From positions 71,939,093-72,003,092 of the forward strand of contig OX344763.1 in the NCBI GenBank assembly GCA_947034895.1: a stretch of 64,000 bases of DNA. The letters run 5' to 3'. Each line of letters starts with the position of its first letter. Within the stretch, counting starts at the first letter, position 1. The DNA is from Rhytidiadelphus loreus. Taxonomy: Eukaryota; Streptophyta; Bryopsida; Hypnales; Hylocomiaceae. A model generated the notes under the pieces. The model saw only the letters and a list, made by a program, of their open reading frames with translations, made no database searches and had not been told where the DNA came from. The position numbers were made by a program, and so were the translations under genes. Shown piece after piece: positions 45,901-60,900 of this stretch.

Positions 45901-48900
45901 TTAGAAAGAAATTGCAATAAGTGGTCAGTAAGAATAATTACCATACGTGTAAGTAAAATTTGCGGTAGGAAGTTGGCGTTGTACTTTAATATCCAAAAAA
46001 ATATAATCTCATGCAATTCACGTAAAAGAAATGGAAAAGATCTTGTGCAAGTTGCAATTATTCATAAAGACACGAATTAGAAAGAAATTGCAATAAGTGG
46101 TTTGTAAGAATGATTACCAGACGTGAAAGTAGAATTTACGGTAGGAACATAGCCTAGTACTTTAATGTCCAAAAAAACGTAATCTCATGAAATTCACCTA
46201 AAAGAAGATGGGAAACATCTCGTGCAAGTTCCAATTATTCATAAAGTCATGAATCAGAAAAAAATTGCAATAAGTGGTCAGTAAGAATAATTACCAAACG
46301 TGAAAGTAAAATTTGTGGTAGGAACATAGCCTTGTACTTTAATATCCAAAAAAATATAATCTTATGCAATTCACGTAAAAGAAATGGAAAACATCTCGTG
46401 CAAGTTGCAATTATTCATAAAGTCACGAATTAGAAAGAAATTGCAATAAGTGGTCAGTAAGAATGATTACTATACGTGTAAGTAAAATTTGCGGTAGGAA
46501 GTTGGCGTTGTACTTTAATGTCCAGAAAAATGTAATCTCATGAAATTCAACTAAATGAAGATGGGAAACATCTCGTGCAAGTTGCAATTATTCATAAAGT
46601 CACGAATTAGAAAAAAATTGCAATAAGTGGTCAGTAAGAATGATTACCAGACGTGAAAGTAAAATTTGTGGTAGGAACTTAGCCTCGAACTTTACTATCC
46701 AAAAAAATATAATCTCATGCAATTCATGTAAAAGAAATGGAAAAGATCTTGTGCAAGTTGCAATTATTCATAAAGACACGAATTAGAAAGAAATTGCAAT
46801 AAGTGGTTTGTAAGAATGATTACCAAACGTGAAAGTAGAATTTACAGTAGGAACATAGCCTAGTACTTTAATGTCCAAAAAAACGTAATCTCATGAAATT
46901 CACCTAAAAGAAGATGGGAAACATCTCGTGCAAGTTGCAATTATTCATAAAGTCACGAATCAGAAAAAAATTGCAATAAGTGGTCAGTAAGAATAATTAC
47001 CAAACGTGAAAGTAAAATTTGTGGTAGGAACATAGCCTTGTACTTTAATATCCAAAAAAATATAATCTTATGCAATTCACGTAAAAGAAATGGAAAACAT
47101 CTCGTGCAAGTTGCAATTATTCATAAAGTCACGAATTAGAAAGAAATTGCAATAAGTGGTCAGTAAGAATGATTACTATACGTGTAAGTAAAATTTGCGG
47201 TAGGAAGTTGGCGTTGTACTTTAATGTCCAGAAAAATGTAATCTCATGAAATTCAACTAGATGAAGATGGGAAACATCTCGTGCAAGTTGCAATTATTCA
47301 TAAAGTCACGAATTAGAAAAAAATTGCAATAAGTGGTCAGTAAGAATGATTACCAGACGTGAAAGTAAAATTTGTGGTAGGAACTTAGCCTCGAGCTTTA
47401 CTATCCAAAAAAATATAATCTCATGCAATTCATGTAAAAGAAATGGAAAAGATCTTGTGCAAGTTGCAATTATTCATAAAGACACGAATTAGAAAGAAAT
47501 TGCAATAAGTGGTTTGTAAGAATGATTACCAAACGTGAAAGTAGAATTTACAGTAGGAACATAGCCTAGTACTTTAATGTCCAAAAAAACGTAATCTCAT
47601 GAAATTCACCTAAAAGAAGATGGGAAACATCTCGTGCAAGTTGCAATTATTCATAAAGTCACGAATTAGAGAAAAATTGCAATAAGTGGTCAGTAAGAAT
47701 GATTACCAGACGTGAAAGTAAAATTTGTGGTAGGAACTTAGCGTTGTACTTTAATATCCAAAAAAATATAATCTCATGCAATTCACGTAAAAGAAATGGA
47801 AAAGATCTTGTGCAAGTTGCAATTATTCATAAAGACACGAATTAGGAAGAAATTGCAATAAGTGGTTTGTAAGAATGATTACCAAACGTGGAAGTAGAAT
47901 TTAGAGTAGGAACATAGCCTAGTACTTTAATGTCCAAAAAAACGTAATCTCATGAAATTCACCTAAAAGAAGATGGGAAACATCTCGTGCAAGTTCCAAT
48001 TATTCATAAAGTCACGAATTAGAAAGAAATTGCAATAAGTGGTCAGTAAGAATGATTACCTTACGTGTAAGTAAAATTTGCGGTAGGAAGTTGGCGTTGT
48101 ACTTTAATGTCCAAAAAAATGTAATCTCATGAAATTCACGTAAAAGAAGATGGGAAACATCTCGTGCAAGTTGCAATTATTCATAAAGTCACGAATTAGA
48201 AAGAAATTGCAATAAGTGGTCAGTAAGAATTATTACCATACGTGTAAGGAAAATTTGCGGTAGGAAGTTGGCGTTGTACTTTAATGTCCAGAAAAATGTA
48301 ATCTCATAAAATTCAACCAAATGAAGATGGGAAACATGTCGTGCAAGTTGCAATTATTCATAAAGTCACGAAATAGAAAAAAATTGCAATAAGTGGTCAG
48401 TAAGAATGATTACCATACGTGTAAATAAAATTTGCGGTAGGAAGTTGGCGTTGTACTTTAATGTCCAGAAAAATGTAATCTCATGAAATTCACGTAAAAG
48501 AAGATGGGAAACATCTCGTGCAAGTTGCAATTATTCATAAAGTCACGAATTAGAATGAAATTGCAATAAGTGGTCAGTAAGATTGATTACCAGACGTGAA
48601 AGTAAAATTTGTTGGAGGAAGTTGGCGTTGTACCTTAATGTCCAAAAAAACGTAATATCATGAAATTCACCTAAAAGAAGATGGGAAACATCCCGTGCAA
48701 GATGCAATTATTCATAAAGTCACGAACTAGAAAGAAATTGCAGTAAGTGGCCAGTAAGAATGATTACCAGACGGGAAAGTAGAATTTACGGTAGGAACAT
48801 AGCCTAGTACTTTAATGTCCAAAAAAACGTAATCTCATGAAATTCACCAAAAAGAAGATGGGAAACATCTCGTGCAAGTTGCAATTATTCATAAAGTCAC

Positions 48901-51900
48901 GAATTAGGAAAAAATTGCAATAAGTGGTCAGTAAGAATGATTACAAGACGTGAAAGTAAAATTTGTGGTAGGATCTTAGCATTGTACTTTAATATCCAAA
49001 AAAATATAATCTCATGAAATTCACGTAAAAGAAATGGAAAAGATCTTGTGCAAGTTGCAATTATTCATAAAGACACGAATTAGAAAGAAATTGCAATAAG
49101 TGGTTTGTAAGAATGATTACCAAACGTGAAAGTAGAATTTACAGTAGGAACATAGCCTAGTACTTTAATGTCCAAGAAAACGTAATCTCATTCAATTCAC
49201 CTAAAAGAAGATGGGAAACATCTCGTGCAAGTTGCAATTATTCATAAAGTCACGAATCAGAAAAAAATTGCAATAAGTGGTCAGTAAGAATAATTACCAA
49301 ACGTGAAAGTAAAATTTGTGGTAGGAACATAGCCTTGTACTTTAATATCCAAAAAAATATAATCTTATGCAATTCACGTAAAAGAAATGGAAAACATCTC
49401 GTGCAAGTTGCAATTATTCATAAAGTCACGAATTAGAAAGAAATTGCAATAAGTGGTCAGTAAGAATGATTACTATACGTGTAAGTAAAATTTGCGGTAG
49501 GAAGTTGGGGTTGTACTTTAATATCCAAAAAAATATAATCTCATGCAATTCACGTAAAAGAAATGGAAAAGATCTTGTGCAAGTTGCAATTATTCATAAA
49601 GACACGAATTAGGAAGAAATTGCAATAAGTGGTCAGTAAGAATGATTACCTTACGTGTAAGTAAAATTTGCGGTAGGAAGTTGGCGTTGTACTTTAATAT
49701 CCAAAAAAATATAATCTTATGCAATTCACGTAAAAGAAATGGGAAACATCTCGTGCAAGTTGCAATTATTCATAAAGTCACGAATTAGAGAAAAATTGCA
49801 ATAAGTGGTCAGTAAGAATGATTACCAGACGTGAAAGTAAAATTTGTGGTAGGAACTTAGCGTTGTACTTTAATATCCAAAAAAATATAATCTCATGCAA
49901 TTCACGTAAAAGAAATGGAAAAGATCTTGTGCAAGTTGCAATTATTCATAAAGACACGAATTAGGAAGAAATTGCAATAAGTGGTTTGTAAGAATGATTA
50001 CCAAACGTGGAAGTAGAATTTAGAGTAGGAACATAGCCTAGTACTTTAATGTCCAAAAAAACGTAATCTCATGAAATTCACCTAAAAGAAGATGGGAAAC
50101 ATCTCGTGCAAGTTCCAATTATTCATAAAGTCACGAATTAGAAAGAAATTGCAATAAGTGGTCAGTAAGAATGATTACCTTACGTGTAAGTAAAATTTGC
50201 GGTAGGAAGTTGGCGTTGTACTTTAATGTCCAAAAAAATGTAATCTCATGAAATTCACGTAAAAGAAGATGGGAAACATCTCGTGCAAGTTGCAATTATT
50301 CATAAAGTCACGAATTAGAAAGAAATTGCAATAAGTGGTCAGTAAGAATTATTACCATACGTGTAAGGAAAATTTGCGGTAGGAAGTTGGCGTTGTACTT
50401 TAATGTCCAGAAAAATGTAATCTCATAAAATTCAACCAAATGAAGATGGGAAACATGTAGTGCAAGTTGCAATTATTCATAAAGTCACGAAATAGAAAAA
50501 AATTGCAATAAGTGGTCAGTAAGAATGATTACCATACGTGTAAATAAAATTTGCGGTAGGAAGTTGGCGTTGTACTTTAATGTCCAGAAAAATGTAATCT
50601 CATGAAATTCACGTAAAAGAAGATGGGAAACATCTCGTGCAAGTTGCAATTATTCATAAAGTCACGAATTAGAATGAAATTGCAATAAGTGGTCAGTAAG
50701 ATTGATTACCAGACGTGAAAGTAAAATTTGTTGGAGGAAGCTGGCGTTGTACCTTAATGTCCAAAAAAACGTAATATCATGAAATTCACCTAAAAGAAGA
50801 TGGGAAACATCCCGTGCAAGATGCAATTATTCATAAAGTCACGAACTAGAAAGAAATTGCAGTAAGTGGCCAGTAAGAATGATTACCAGACGGGAAAGTA
50901 GAATTTACGGTAGGAACATAGCCTAGTACTTTAATGTCCAAAAAAACGTAATCTCATGAAATTCACCAAAAAGAAGATGGGAAACATCTCGTGCAAGTTG
51001 CAATTATTCATAAAGTCACGAATTAGGAAAAAATTGCAATAAGTGGTCAGTAAGAATGATTACAAGACGTGAAAGTAAAATTTGTGGTAGGATCTTAGCA
51101 TTGTACTTTAATATCCAAAAAAATATAATCTCATGAAATTCACGTAAAAGAAATGGAAAAGATCTTGTGCAAGTTGCAATTATTCATAAAGACACGAATT
51201 GGAAAGAAATTGCAATAAGTGGTTTGTAAGAATGATTACCAAACGTGAAAGTAGAATTTACAGTAGGAACATAGCCTAGTACTTTAATGTCCAAGAAAAC
51301 GTAATCTCATTCAATTCACCTAAAAGAAGATGGGAAACATCTCGTGCAAGTTGCAATTATTCATAAAGTCACGAATCAGAAAAAAATTGCAATAAGTGGT
51401 CAGTAAGAATAATTACCAAACGTGAAAGTAAAATTTGTGGTAGGAACATAGCCTTGTACTTTAATATCCAAAAAAATATAATCTGATGCAATTCACGTAA
51501 AAGAAATGGAAAACATCTCGTGCAAGTTGCAATTATTCATAAAGTCACGAATTAGAAAGAAATTGCAATAAGTGGTCAGTAAGAATGATTACTATACGTG
51601 TAAGTAAAATTTGCGGTAGGAAGTTGGGGTTGTACTTTAATATCCAAAAAAATATAATCTCATGCAATTCACGTAAAAGAAATGGAAAAGATCTTGTGCA
51701 AGTTGCAATTATTCATAAAGACACGAATTAGGAAGAAATTGCAATAAGTGGTCAGTAAGAATGATTACCTTACGTGTAAGTAAAATTTGCGGTAGGAAGT
51801 TGGCGTTGTACTTTAATATCCAAAAAAATATAATCTTATGCAATTCACGTAAAAGAAATGGGAAACATCTCGTGCAAGTTGCAATTATTCATAAAGTCAC

Positions 51901-54900
51901 GAATTAGAGAAAAATTGCAATAAGTGGTCAGTAAGAATGATTACCAGACGTGAAAGTAAAATTTGTGGTAGGAACTTAGCGTTGTACTTTAATATACAAA
52001 AAAATATAATCTCATGCAATTCACGTAAAAGAAATGGAAAAGATCTTGTGCAAGTTGCAATTATTCATAAAGACACGAATTAGGAAGAAATTGCAATAAG
52101 TGGTTTGTAAGAATGATTACCAAACGTGGAAGTAGAATTTAGAGTAGGAACATAGCCTAGTACTTTAATGTCCAAAAAAACGTAATCTCATTCAATTCAC
52201 CTAAAAGAAGATGGGAAACATCTCGTGCAAGTTGCAATTATTCATAAAGTCACGAATTAGAAAGAAATTGCAATAAGTGGTCAGTAAGAATGATTACCTT
52301 ACGTGTAAGTAAAATTTGCGGTAGGAAGTTGGCGTTGTACTTTAATGTCCAAAAAAATGTAATCTCATGAAATTCACGTAAAAGAAGATGGGAAACATCT
52401 CGTGCAAGTTGCAATTATTCATAAAGTCACGAATTAGAAAGAAATTGCAATAAGTGGTCAGTAAGAATGATTACCTTACGTGTAAGTAAAATTTGCGGTA
52501 GGAAGTTGGCGTTGTACTTTAATGTCCAGAAAAATGTAATCTCATAAAATTCAACTAAATGAAGATGGGAAACATCTCGTGCAAGTTGCAATTATTCATA
52601 AAGTCACGAATTAGAAAAAAATTGCAATAAGTGGTCAGTAAGAATGATTACCAGACGTGAAAGTAAAATTTGTGGTAGGAACTTAGCCTCGTACTTTAAT
52701 ATCCAAAAAAATATAATATCATGAAATTCATGTAAAAGAAATGGAAAAGATCTTGTGCAAGTTGCAATTATTCATAAAGACACGAATTAGAAAGAAATTG
52801 CAGTAAGTGGCCAGTAAGAATGATTACCAGACGTGAAAGTAGAATTTACGGTAGGAACATAGCCTAGTATTTTAATGTCCAAAAAAACGTAATCTCATGA
52901 AATTCACCTAAAAGAAGATGGGAAACATCTCGTGCAAGTTGCAATTATTCATAAAGTCACGAATTAGAAAAAAGTTGCAATAAGTGGTCAGTAAGAATGA
53001 TTACCAGATGTGAAAGTAAAATTTGTGGTAGGAACTTAGCATTGTACTTTAATATCCAAAAAAGTATAATCTCATGAAATTCACGTAATAGAAATGGAAA
53101 AGATCTTGTGTAAGTTGCAATTATTCATAAAGACACGAATTAGAAAGAAATTGCAATAAGTGGTTTGTAAGAATGATTACCAAACGTGAAAGTAGAATTT
53201 ACAGTAGGGACATAGCCTAGTACTTTAATGTCCAAAAAAACGTAATCTCATGAAATTCACCTAAAAGAAGATGGGAAACATCTCGTGCAAGTTGCAATTA
53301 TTCATAAAGTCACGAATCAGAAAAAAATTGCAATAAGTGGTCAGTAAGAATGATTACCAGATGTGAAAGTAAAATTTGTGGTAGGAACTTAGCATTGTAC
53401 TTTAATATCCAAAAAAGTATAATCTCATGAAATTCACGTAAAAGAAATGGAAAAGATCTTGTGCAAGTTGCAATTATTCATAAAGACACGAATTAGAAAG
53501 AAATTGCAATAAGTGGTTTGTAAGAATGATTACCAAACGTGAAAGTAGAATTTACAGTAGGGACATAGCCTAGTACTTTAATGTCCAAAAAAACGTAATC
53601 TCATGAAATTCACCTAAAAGAAGATGGGAAACATCTCGTGCAAGTTGCAATTATTCATAAAGTCACGAATCAGAAAAAAATTGCAATAAGTGGTCAGTAA
53701 GAATAATTACCAAACGTGAAAGTAAAATTTGTGGTAGGAACATAGCCTTGTACTTTAATGCCGAAAAAAACGTAAACTCATGAAATTCACCTAAAAGAAG
53801 ATGGGAAACATCTCGTGCAAGTTGCAATTATTCATAAAGTCACGAATTAGAAAAAAATTGCAATAAGTGGTCAGTAAGAATGATTACTATACGTGTAAGT
53901 AAAATTTGCGGTAGGAAGTTGGCGTTGTACTTTAATGTCCAGAAAAATGTAATCTCATGAAATTCAACTAAATGAAGATGGGAAACATCTCGTGCAAGTT
54001 GCAATTATTCATAAAGTCACGAATTAGAAAGAAATTGCAATAAGTGGCCAGTAAGAGTGATTACCAGACGTGAAAGTAAAATTTGCGGTAGGAAGTTGGC
54101 GTTGTACTTTAATGTCCAGAAAAATGTAATCTCATGAAATTCACCTAAAAGAAGATGGGAAACATCTCGTGCAAGTTGCAATTATTCATAAAGTCACGAA
54201 TTAGAATGAAATTGCAATCAGTGGTCAGTAAGATTGATTACCAGACGTGAAAGTAAAATTTGTTGGAGGAAGCTGGCGTTGTACTTTAATGTCCAGAAAA
54301 ACGTAATATCATGAAATTCACCTAAAAGAAGATGGGAAACAAACCGTGCAAGATGCAATTATTCATAAAGTCACGAATTAGAAAGAAATTGCAGTAAGTG
54401 GCCAGTAAGAATGATTCCCAGACGTGAAAGTAGAATTTACGGTAGGAACATAGCCTAGTACTTTAATGTCCAAAAAAACGTAATCTCATGAAATTCACCT
54501 AAAAGAAGATGGGAAACATCTCGTGCAAGTTGCAATTATTCATAAAGTCACGAATTAGAATGAAATTGCAATCAGTGGTCAGTAAGATTGATTACCAGAC
54601 GTGAAAGTAAAATTTGTTGGAGGAAGCTGGCGTTGTACTTTAATGTCCAGAAAAATGTAATCTCATGAAATTCACGTAAAAGAAGATGGGAAACATCTCG
54701 TGCAAGTTGCAATTATTCATAAAGTCACGAATTAGAAAGAAATTGCAATAAGTGGTCAGTAAGAATAATTACCATACATGTAAGGAAAATTTGCGGTAGG
54801 AAGTTGGCGTTGTACTTTAATGTCCAGAAAAATGTAATCTCATAAAATTCAACTAAATGACGATGGGAAACATGTCGTGCAAGTTGCAATTATTCATAAA

Positions 54901-57900
54901 GTCACGAAATAGGAAAAAATTGCAATAAGTGGTCAGTAAGAATGATTACCATACGTGTAAGTAAAATTTGCGGTAGGAAGTTGGCGTTGTACTTTAATGT
55001 CCAGAAAAATGTAATCTCATGAAATTCACCTAAAAGAAGATGGGAAGCATCTCGTGCAAGTTGCAATTATTCATAAAGTCACGAATTAGAAAGAAATTGC
55101 AATAAGTGGTCAGTAAGAATGATTACCTTACGTGTAAGTAAAATTTGCGGTAGGAAGTTGGCGTTGTACTTTAATGTCCAGAAAAATGTAATCTCATGAA
55201 ATTCAACTAAATGAAGATGGGAAACATCTCGTGCAAGTTGCAATTATTCATAAAGTCACGAATTAGAAAGAAATTGCAATAAGTGGCCAGTAAGAGTGAT
55301 TACCAGACGTGAAAGTAAAATTTGCGGTAGGAAGTTGGCGTTGTACTTTAATGTCCAGAAAAATGTAATCTCATGAAATTCACCTAAAAGAAGATGGGAA
55401 ACATCTCGTGCAAGTTGCAATTATTCATAAAGTCACGAATTAGAATGAAATTGCAATCAGTGGTCAGTAAGATTGATTACCAGACGTGAAAGTAAAATTT
55501 GTTGGAGGAAGCTGGCGTTGTACTTTAATGTCCAGAAAAACGTAATATCATGAAATTCACCTAAAAGAAGATGGGAAACAAACCGTGCAAGATGCAATTA
55601 TTCATAAAGTCACGAATTAGAAAGAAATTGCAGTAAGTGGCCAGTAAGAATGATTCCCAGACGTGAAAGTAGAATTTACGGTAGGAACATAGCCTAGTAC
55701 TTTAATGTCCAAAAAAACGTAATCTCATGAAATTCACCTAAAAGAAGATGGGAAACATCTCGTGCAAGTTGCAATTATTCATAAAGTCACGAATTAGAAT
55801 GAAATTGCAATCAGTGGTCAGTAAGATTGATTACCAGACGTGAAAGTAAAATTTGTTGGAGGAAGCTGGCGTTGTACTTTAATGTCCAGAAAAATGTAAT
55901 CTCATGAAATTCACGTAAAAGAAGATGGGAAACATCTCGTGCAAGTTGCAATTATTCATAAAGTCACGAATTAGAAAGAAATTGCAATAAGTGGTCAGTA
56001 AGAATAATTACCATACATGTAAGGAAAATTTGCGGTAGGAAGTTGGCGTTGTACTTTAATGTCCAGAAAAATGTAATCTCATAAAATTCAACTAAATGAC
56101 GATGGGAAACATGTCGTGCAAGTTGCAATTATTCATAAAGTCACGAAATAGGAAAAAATTGCAATAAGTGGTCAGTAAGAATGATTACCATACGTGTAAG
56201 TAAAATTTGCGGTAGGAAGTTGGCGTTGTACTTTAATGTCCAGAAAAATGTAATCTCATGAAATTCAACTAAATGAAGATGGGAAACATCTCGTGCAAGT
56301 TGCAATTATTCATAAAGTCACGAATTAGAAAATAATTGCAATAAGTGGTCAGTAAGAATGATTACCAGACGTGAAAGTAAAATTTGTGGTAGGAACTTAA
56401 CCTCGTACTTTAATATCCAAAAAAATATAATCTCATGAAATTCACGTAAAAGAAATGGAAAAGATCTTGTGTAAGTTGCAATTATTCATAAAGACACGAA
56501 TTAGAAAGAAATTGCAGTAAGTGGCTAGTAAGAATGATTACCAGACGTGAAAGTAGAATTTACGGTAGGAACATAGCCTAGTATTTTAATGTCCAAAAAA
56601 ACGTAATCTCATGAAATTCACCTAAAAGAAGATGGGAAACATCTCGTGCAAGTTGCAATTATTCATAAAGTCACGAATTAGAAAAAAGTTGCAATAAGTG
56701 GTCAGTAAGAATGATTACCAGATGTGAAAGTAAAATTTGTGGTAGGAACTTAGCATTGTACTTTAATATCCAAAAAAGTATAATCTCATGAAATTCACGT
56801 AAAAGAAATGGAAAAGATCTTGTGTAAGTTGCAATTATTCATAAAGACACGAATTAGAAAGAAATTGCAATAAGTGGTTTGTAAGAATGATTACCAAACG
56901 TGAAAGTAGAATTTACAGTAGGGACATAGCCTAGTACTTTAATGTCCAAAAAAACGTAATCTCATGAAATTCACCTAAAAGAAGATGGGAAACATCTCGT
57001 GCAAGTTGCAATTATTCATAAAGTCACGAATCAGAAAAAAATTGCAATAAGTGGTCAGTAAGAATGATTACCAGATGTGAAAGTAAAATTTGTGGTAGGA
57101 ACTTAGCATTGTACTTTAATATCCAAAAAAGTATAATCTCATGAAATTCACGTAAAAGAAATGGAAAAGATCTTGTGCAAGTTGCAATTATTCATAAAGA
57201 CACGAATTAGAAAGAAATTGCAATAAGTGGTTTGTAAGAATGATTACCAAACGTGAAAGTAGAATTTACAGTAGGGACAAAGCCTAGTACTTTAATGTCC
57301 AAAAAAACGTAATCTCATGAAATTCACCTAAAAGAAGATGGGAAACATCTCGTGCAAGTTGCAATTATTCATAAAGTCACGAATCAGAAAAAAATTGCAA
57401 TAAGTGGTCAGTAAGAATAATTACCAAACGTGAAAGTAAAATTTGTGGTAGGAACATAGCCTTGTACTTTAATGCCGAAAAAAACGTAAACTCATGAAAT
57501 TCACCTAAAAGAAGATGGGAAACATCTCGTGCAAGTTGCAATTATTCATAAAGTCACGAATTAGAAAAAAATTGCAATAAGTGGTCAGTAAGAATGATTA
57601 CCAAACGTGAAAGTAAAATTTGTGGTAGGAACTTAGCATTGTACTTTAATATCCAAAAAAATATAATCTCATACAATTCACGTAAAAGAAATGGAAAAGA
57701 TCTTGTGCAAGTTGCAATTATTCATAAAGACACGAATTAGAAAGAAATTGCAATAAGTGGTTTGTAAGAATGATTACCAGATGTGAAAGTAGAATTTACG
57801 GTAGGAACATAGCCTAGTACTTTAATGTCCAGAAAAACGTAATCTCATGAAATTCACCTAAAAGAAGATGGGAAACATCTCGTGCAAGATGCAATTATTC

Positions 57901-60900
57901 ATAAAGTCACGAATTAGAAAGAAATTGCAGTAAGTGGCCAGTAAGAATGATTACCAGACGTGAAAGTAGAATTTACGGTAGGAACATAGTCTAGTACTTT
58001 AATGTCCAAAAAAACGTAATCTCATGAAATTCACCTAAAAGAGATGGGAAACATCTCGTGCAAGTTGCAATTATTCATAAAGTCACGAATTAGAAAAAAA
58101 TTGCAATAAGTGGTCAGTAAGAATGATTACCAGACGTGAAACTAAAATTTGTGGAAGGAACTTAGCATTGTACTTTAATATCCAAAAAAATATAATCTCA
58201 TGCAATTCACGTAAAAGAAATGGAAAAGATCTTGTGCAAGTTGCAATTATTCATAAAGACACGAATTAGAAAGAAATTGCAATAAGTGGTCAGTAAGAAT
58301 GATTACCTTACGTGTAAGTAAAATTTGCGGTAGGAAGTTGGCGTTGTACTTTAATGTCCAGAAAAATGTAATCTCATGAAATTCACGTAAAAGAAGATGG
58401 GAAACATCTCGTGCAAGTTGCAATTATTCATAAAGTCACGAATTAGAAAGAAATTGCACTAAGTGGTCAGTAAGAATGATTACCTTACGTGTAAGTAAAA
58501 TTTGCGGTAGGAAGTTGGCGTTGTACTTTAATGTCCAGAAAAATGTAATCTCATGAAATTCAACTAAATGAAGATGGGAAACATCTCGTGCAAGTTGCAA
58601 TTATTCATAAAGTCACGAATTAGAAAGAAATTGCAATAAGTGGTCAGTAAGAATGATTACCTTACGTGTAAGTAAAATTTGCGGTAGGAAGTTGGCGTTG
58701 TACTTTAATGTCCAGAAAAATGTAATCTCATGAAATTCACGTAAAAGAAGATGGGAAACATCTCGTGCAAGTTGCAATTATTCATAAAGTCACGAATTAG
58801 AAAGAAATTGCACTAAGTGGTCAGTAAGAATGATTACCTTACGTGTAAGTAAAATTTGCGGTAGGAAGTTGGCGTTGTACTTTAATGTCCAGAAAAATGT
58901 AATCTCATGAAATTCACCTAAAAGAAGATGGGAAACATCTCGTGCAAGTTGCAATTATTCATAAAGTCACGAATTAGAAAGAAATTGCAATAAGTGGTCA
59001 GTAAGAATGATTACCTTACGTGTAAGTAAAATTTGCGGTAGGAAGTTGGCGTTGTACTTTAATGTCCAGAAAAATGTAATCTCATGAAATTCACGTAAAA
59101 GAAGATGGGAAACATCTCGTGCAAGTTGCAATTATTCATAAAGTCACGAATTAGAAAGAAATTGCACTAAGTGGTCAGTAAGAATGATTACCTTACGTGT
59201 AAGTAAAATTTGCGGTAGGAAGTTGGCGTTGTACTTTAATGTCCAGAAAAATGTAATCTCATGAAATTCAACTAAATGAAGATGGGAAACATCTCGTGCA
59301 AGTTGCAATTATTCATAAAGTCACGAATTAGAAAGAAATTGCAATAAGTGGTCAGTAAGAATAATTACCAAACGTGAAAGTAAAATTTGTGGTAAGAACA
59401 TAGCCTTGTACTTTAATGTCCAATAAAAAGTAATCTCATGAAATTCACCTAAAAGAAGATGGGAAACATGTCGTGCAAGTTGCAATTATTCATAAAGTCA
59501 CGAATTAGAAAATAATTGCAATAAGTGGTCAGTAAGAATGATTACCAAACGTGAAAGTATAATCTGTGGTAGGAACTTAGCCTTGTACTTTAATCTCGAA
59601 AAAAATATAATCGCATGCAATTCACGTAAAAGAAATTGAAAACATCTCGTGCAAGTTGCAATTATTCATAAAGTCACGAAGTAGAAAAAAATTGCAATAA
59701 GTGGTCAGGAAGAATAATTACGAAACGTGAAAGTAAAATTTGCGGTAGGAAGTTGGCGTTGTACTTTAATGTCCAAAAGAATATAATCTCATGCAATTCA
59801 CCTAAAAGAAAATGGGAAACATGTCGTGCAAGTTGCAATTATTCATAAAGTCACGAATTAGAAAAAAATTGCATTAAGTGGTCAGGAAGAATAATTACGA
59901 AACGTGAAAGTAAAATTTGCGGTAGGAAGTTCGCGTTGTACTTTAATGTCCAGAAAAATGTAATCTCATGCAATTCACGTGAAAGAAGTGGAAAACATCT
60001 CGTGCAAGTTGCAATTATTCATAAAGTCACGAATTAGAAAGAAATTGCAGTAAGTGGTCAGGAAGAATAATTACCAAACGTGAAAGTGAAATTTGGGGTA
60101 GGAAGTTGGCGTTGTACTTTAATGTCGAAAAAAATATAATCTCATGCAATTCACCTAAAAGATAATGGGAAACATGTCGTGCAAGTTGCAATTATTCATA
60201 AAGTCACGAATCAGAAAAAAATTGCAATAAGTGGTCAGTAAGAATGATTACCAGATGTGAAAGTAAAATTTGTGGTAGGAACTTAGCATTGTACTTTAAT
60301 ATCCAAAAAAGTATAATCTCATGAAATTCACGTAAAAGAAATGGAAAAGATCTTGTGCAAGTTGCAATTATTCATAAAGACACGAATTAGAAAGAAATTG
60401 CAATAAGTGGTTTGTAAGAATGATTACCAAACGTGAAAGTAGAATTTACAGTAGGGACATAGCCTAGTACTTTAATGTCCAAAAAAACGTAATCTCATTC
60501 AATTCACCTAAAAGAAGATGGGAAACATCTCGTGCAAGTTGCAATTATTCATAAAGTCACGAATCAGAAAAAAATTGCAATAAGTGGTCAGTAAGAATAA
60601 TTACCAAACGTGAAAGTAAAATTTGTGGTAGGAACATAGCCTTGTACTTTAATGCCGAAAAAAACGTAAACTCATGAAATTCACCTAAAAGAAGATGGGA
60701 AACATCTCGTGCAAGTTGCAATTATTCATAAAGTCACGAATTAGAAAAAAATTGCAATAAGTGGTCAGTAAGAATGATTACCAAACGTGAAAGTAAAATT
60801 TGTGGTAGGAACTTAGCATTGTACTTTAATATCCAAAAAAATATAATCTCATACAATTCACGTAAAAGAAATGGAAAAGATCTTGTGCAAGTTGCAATTA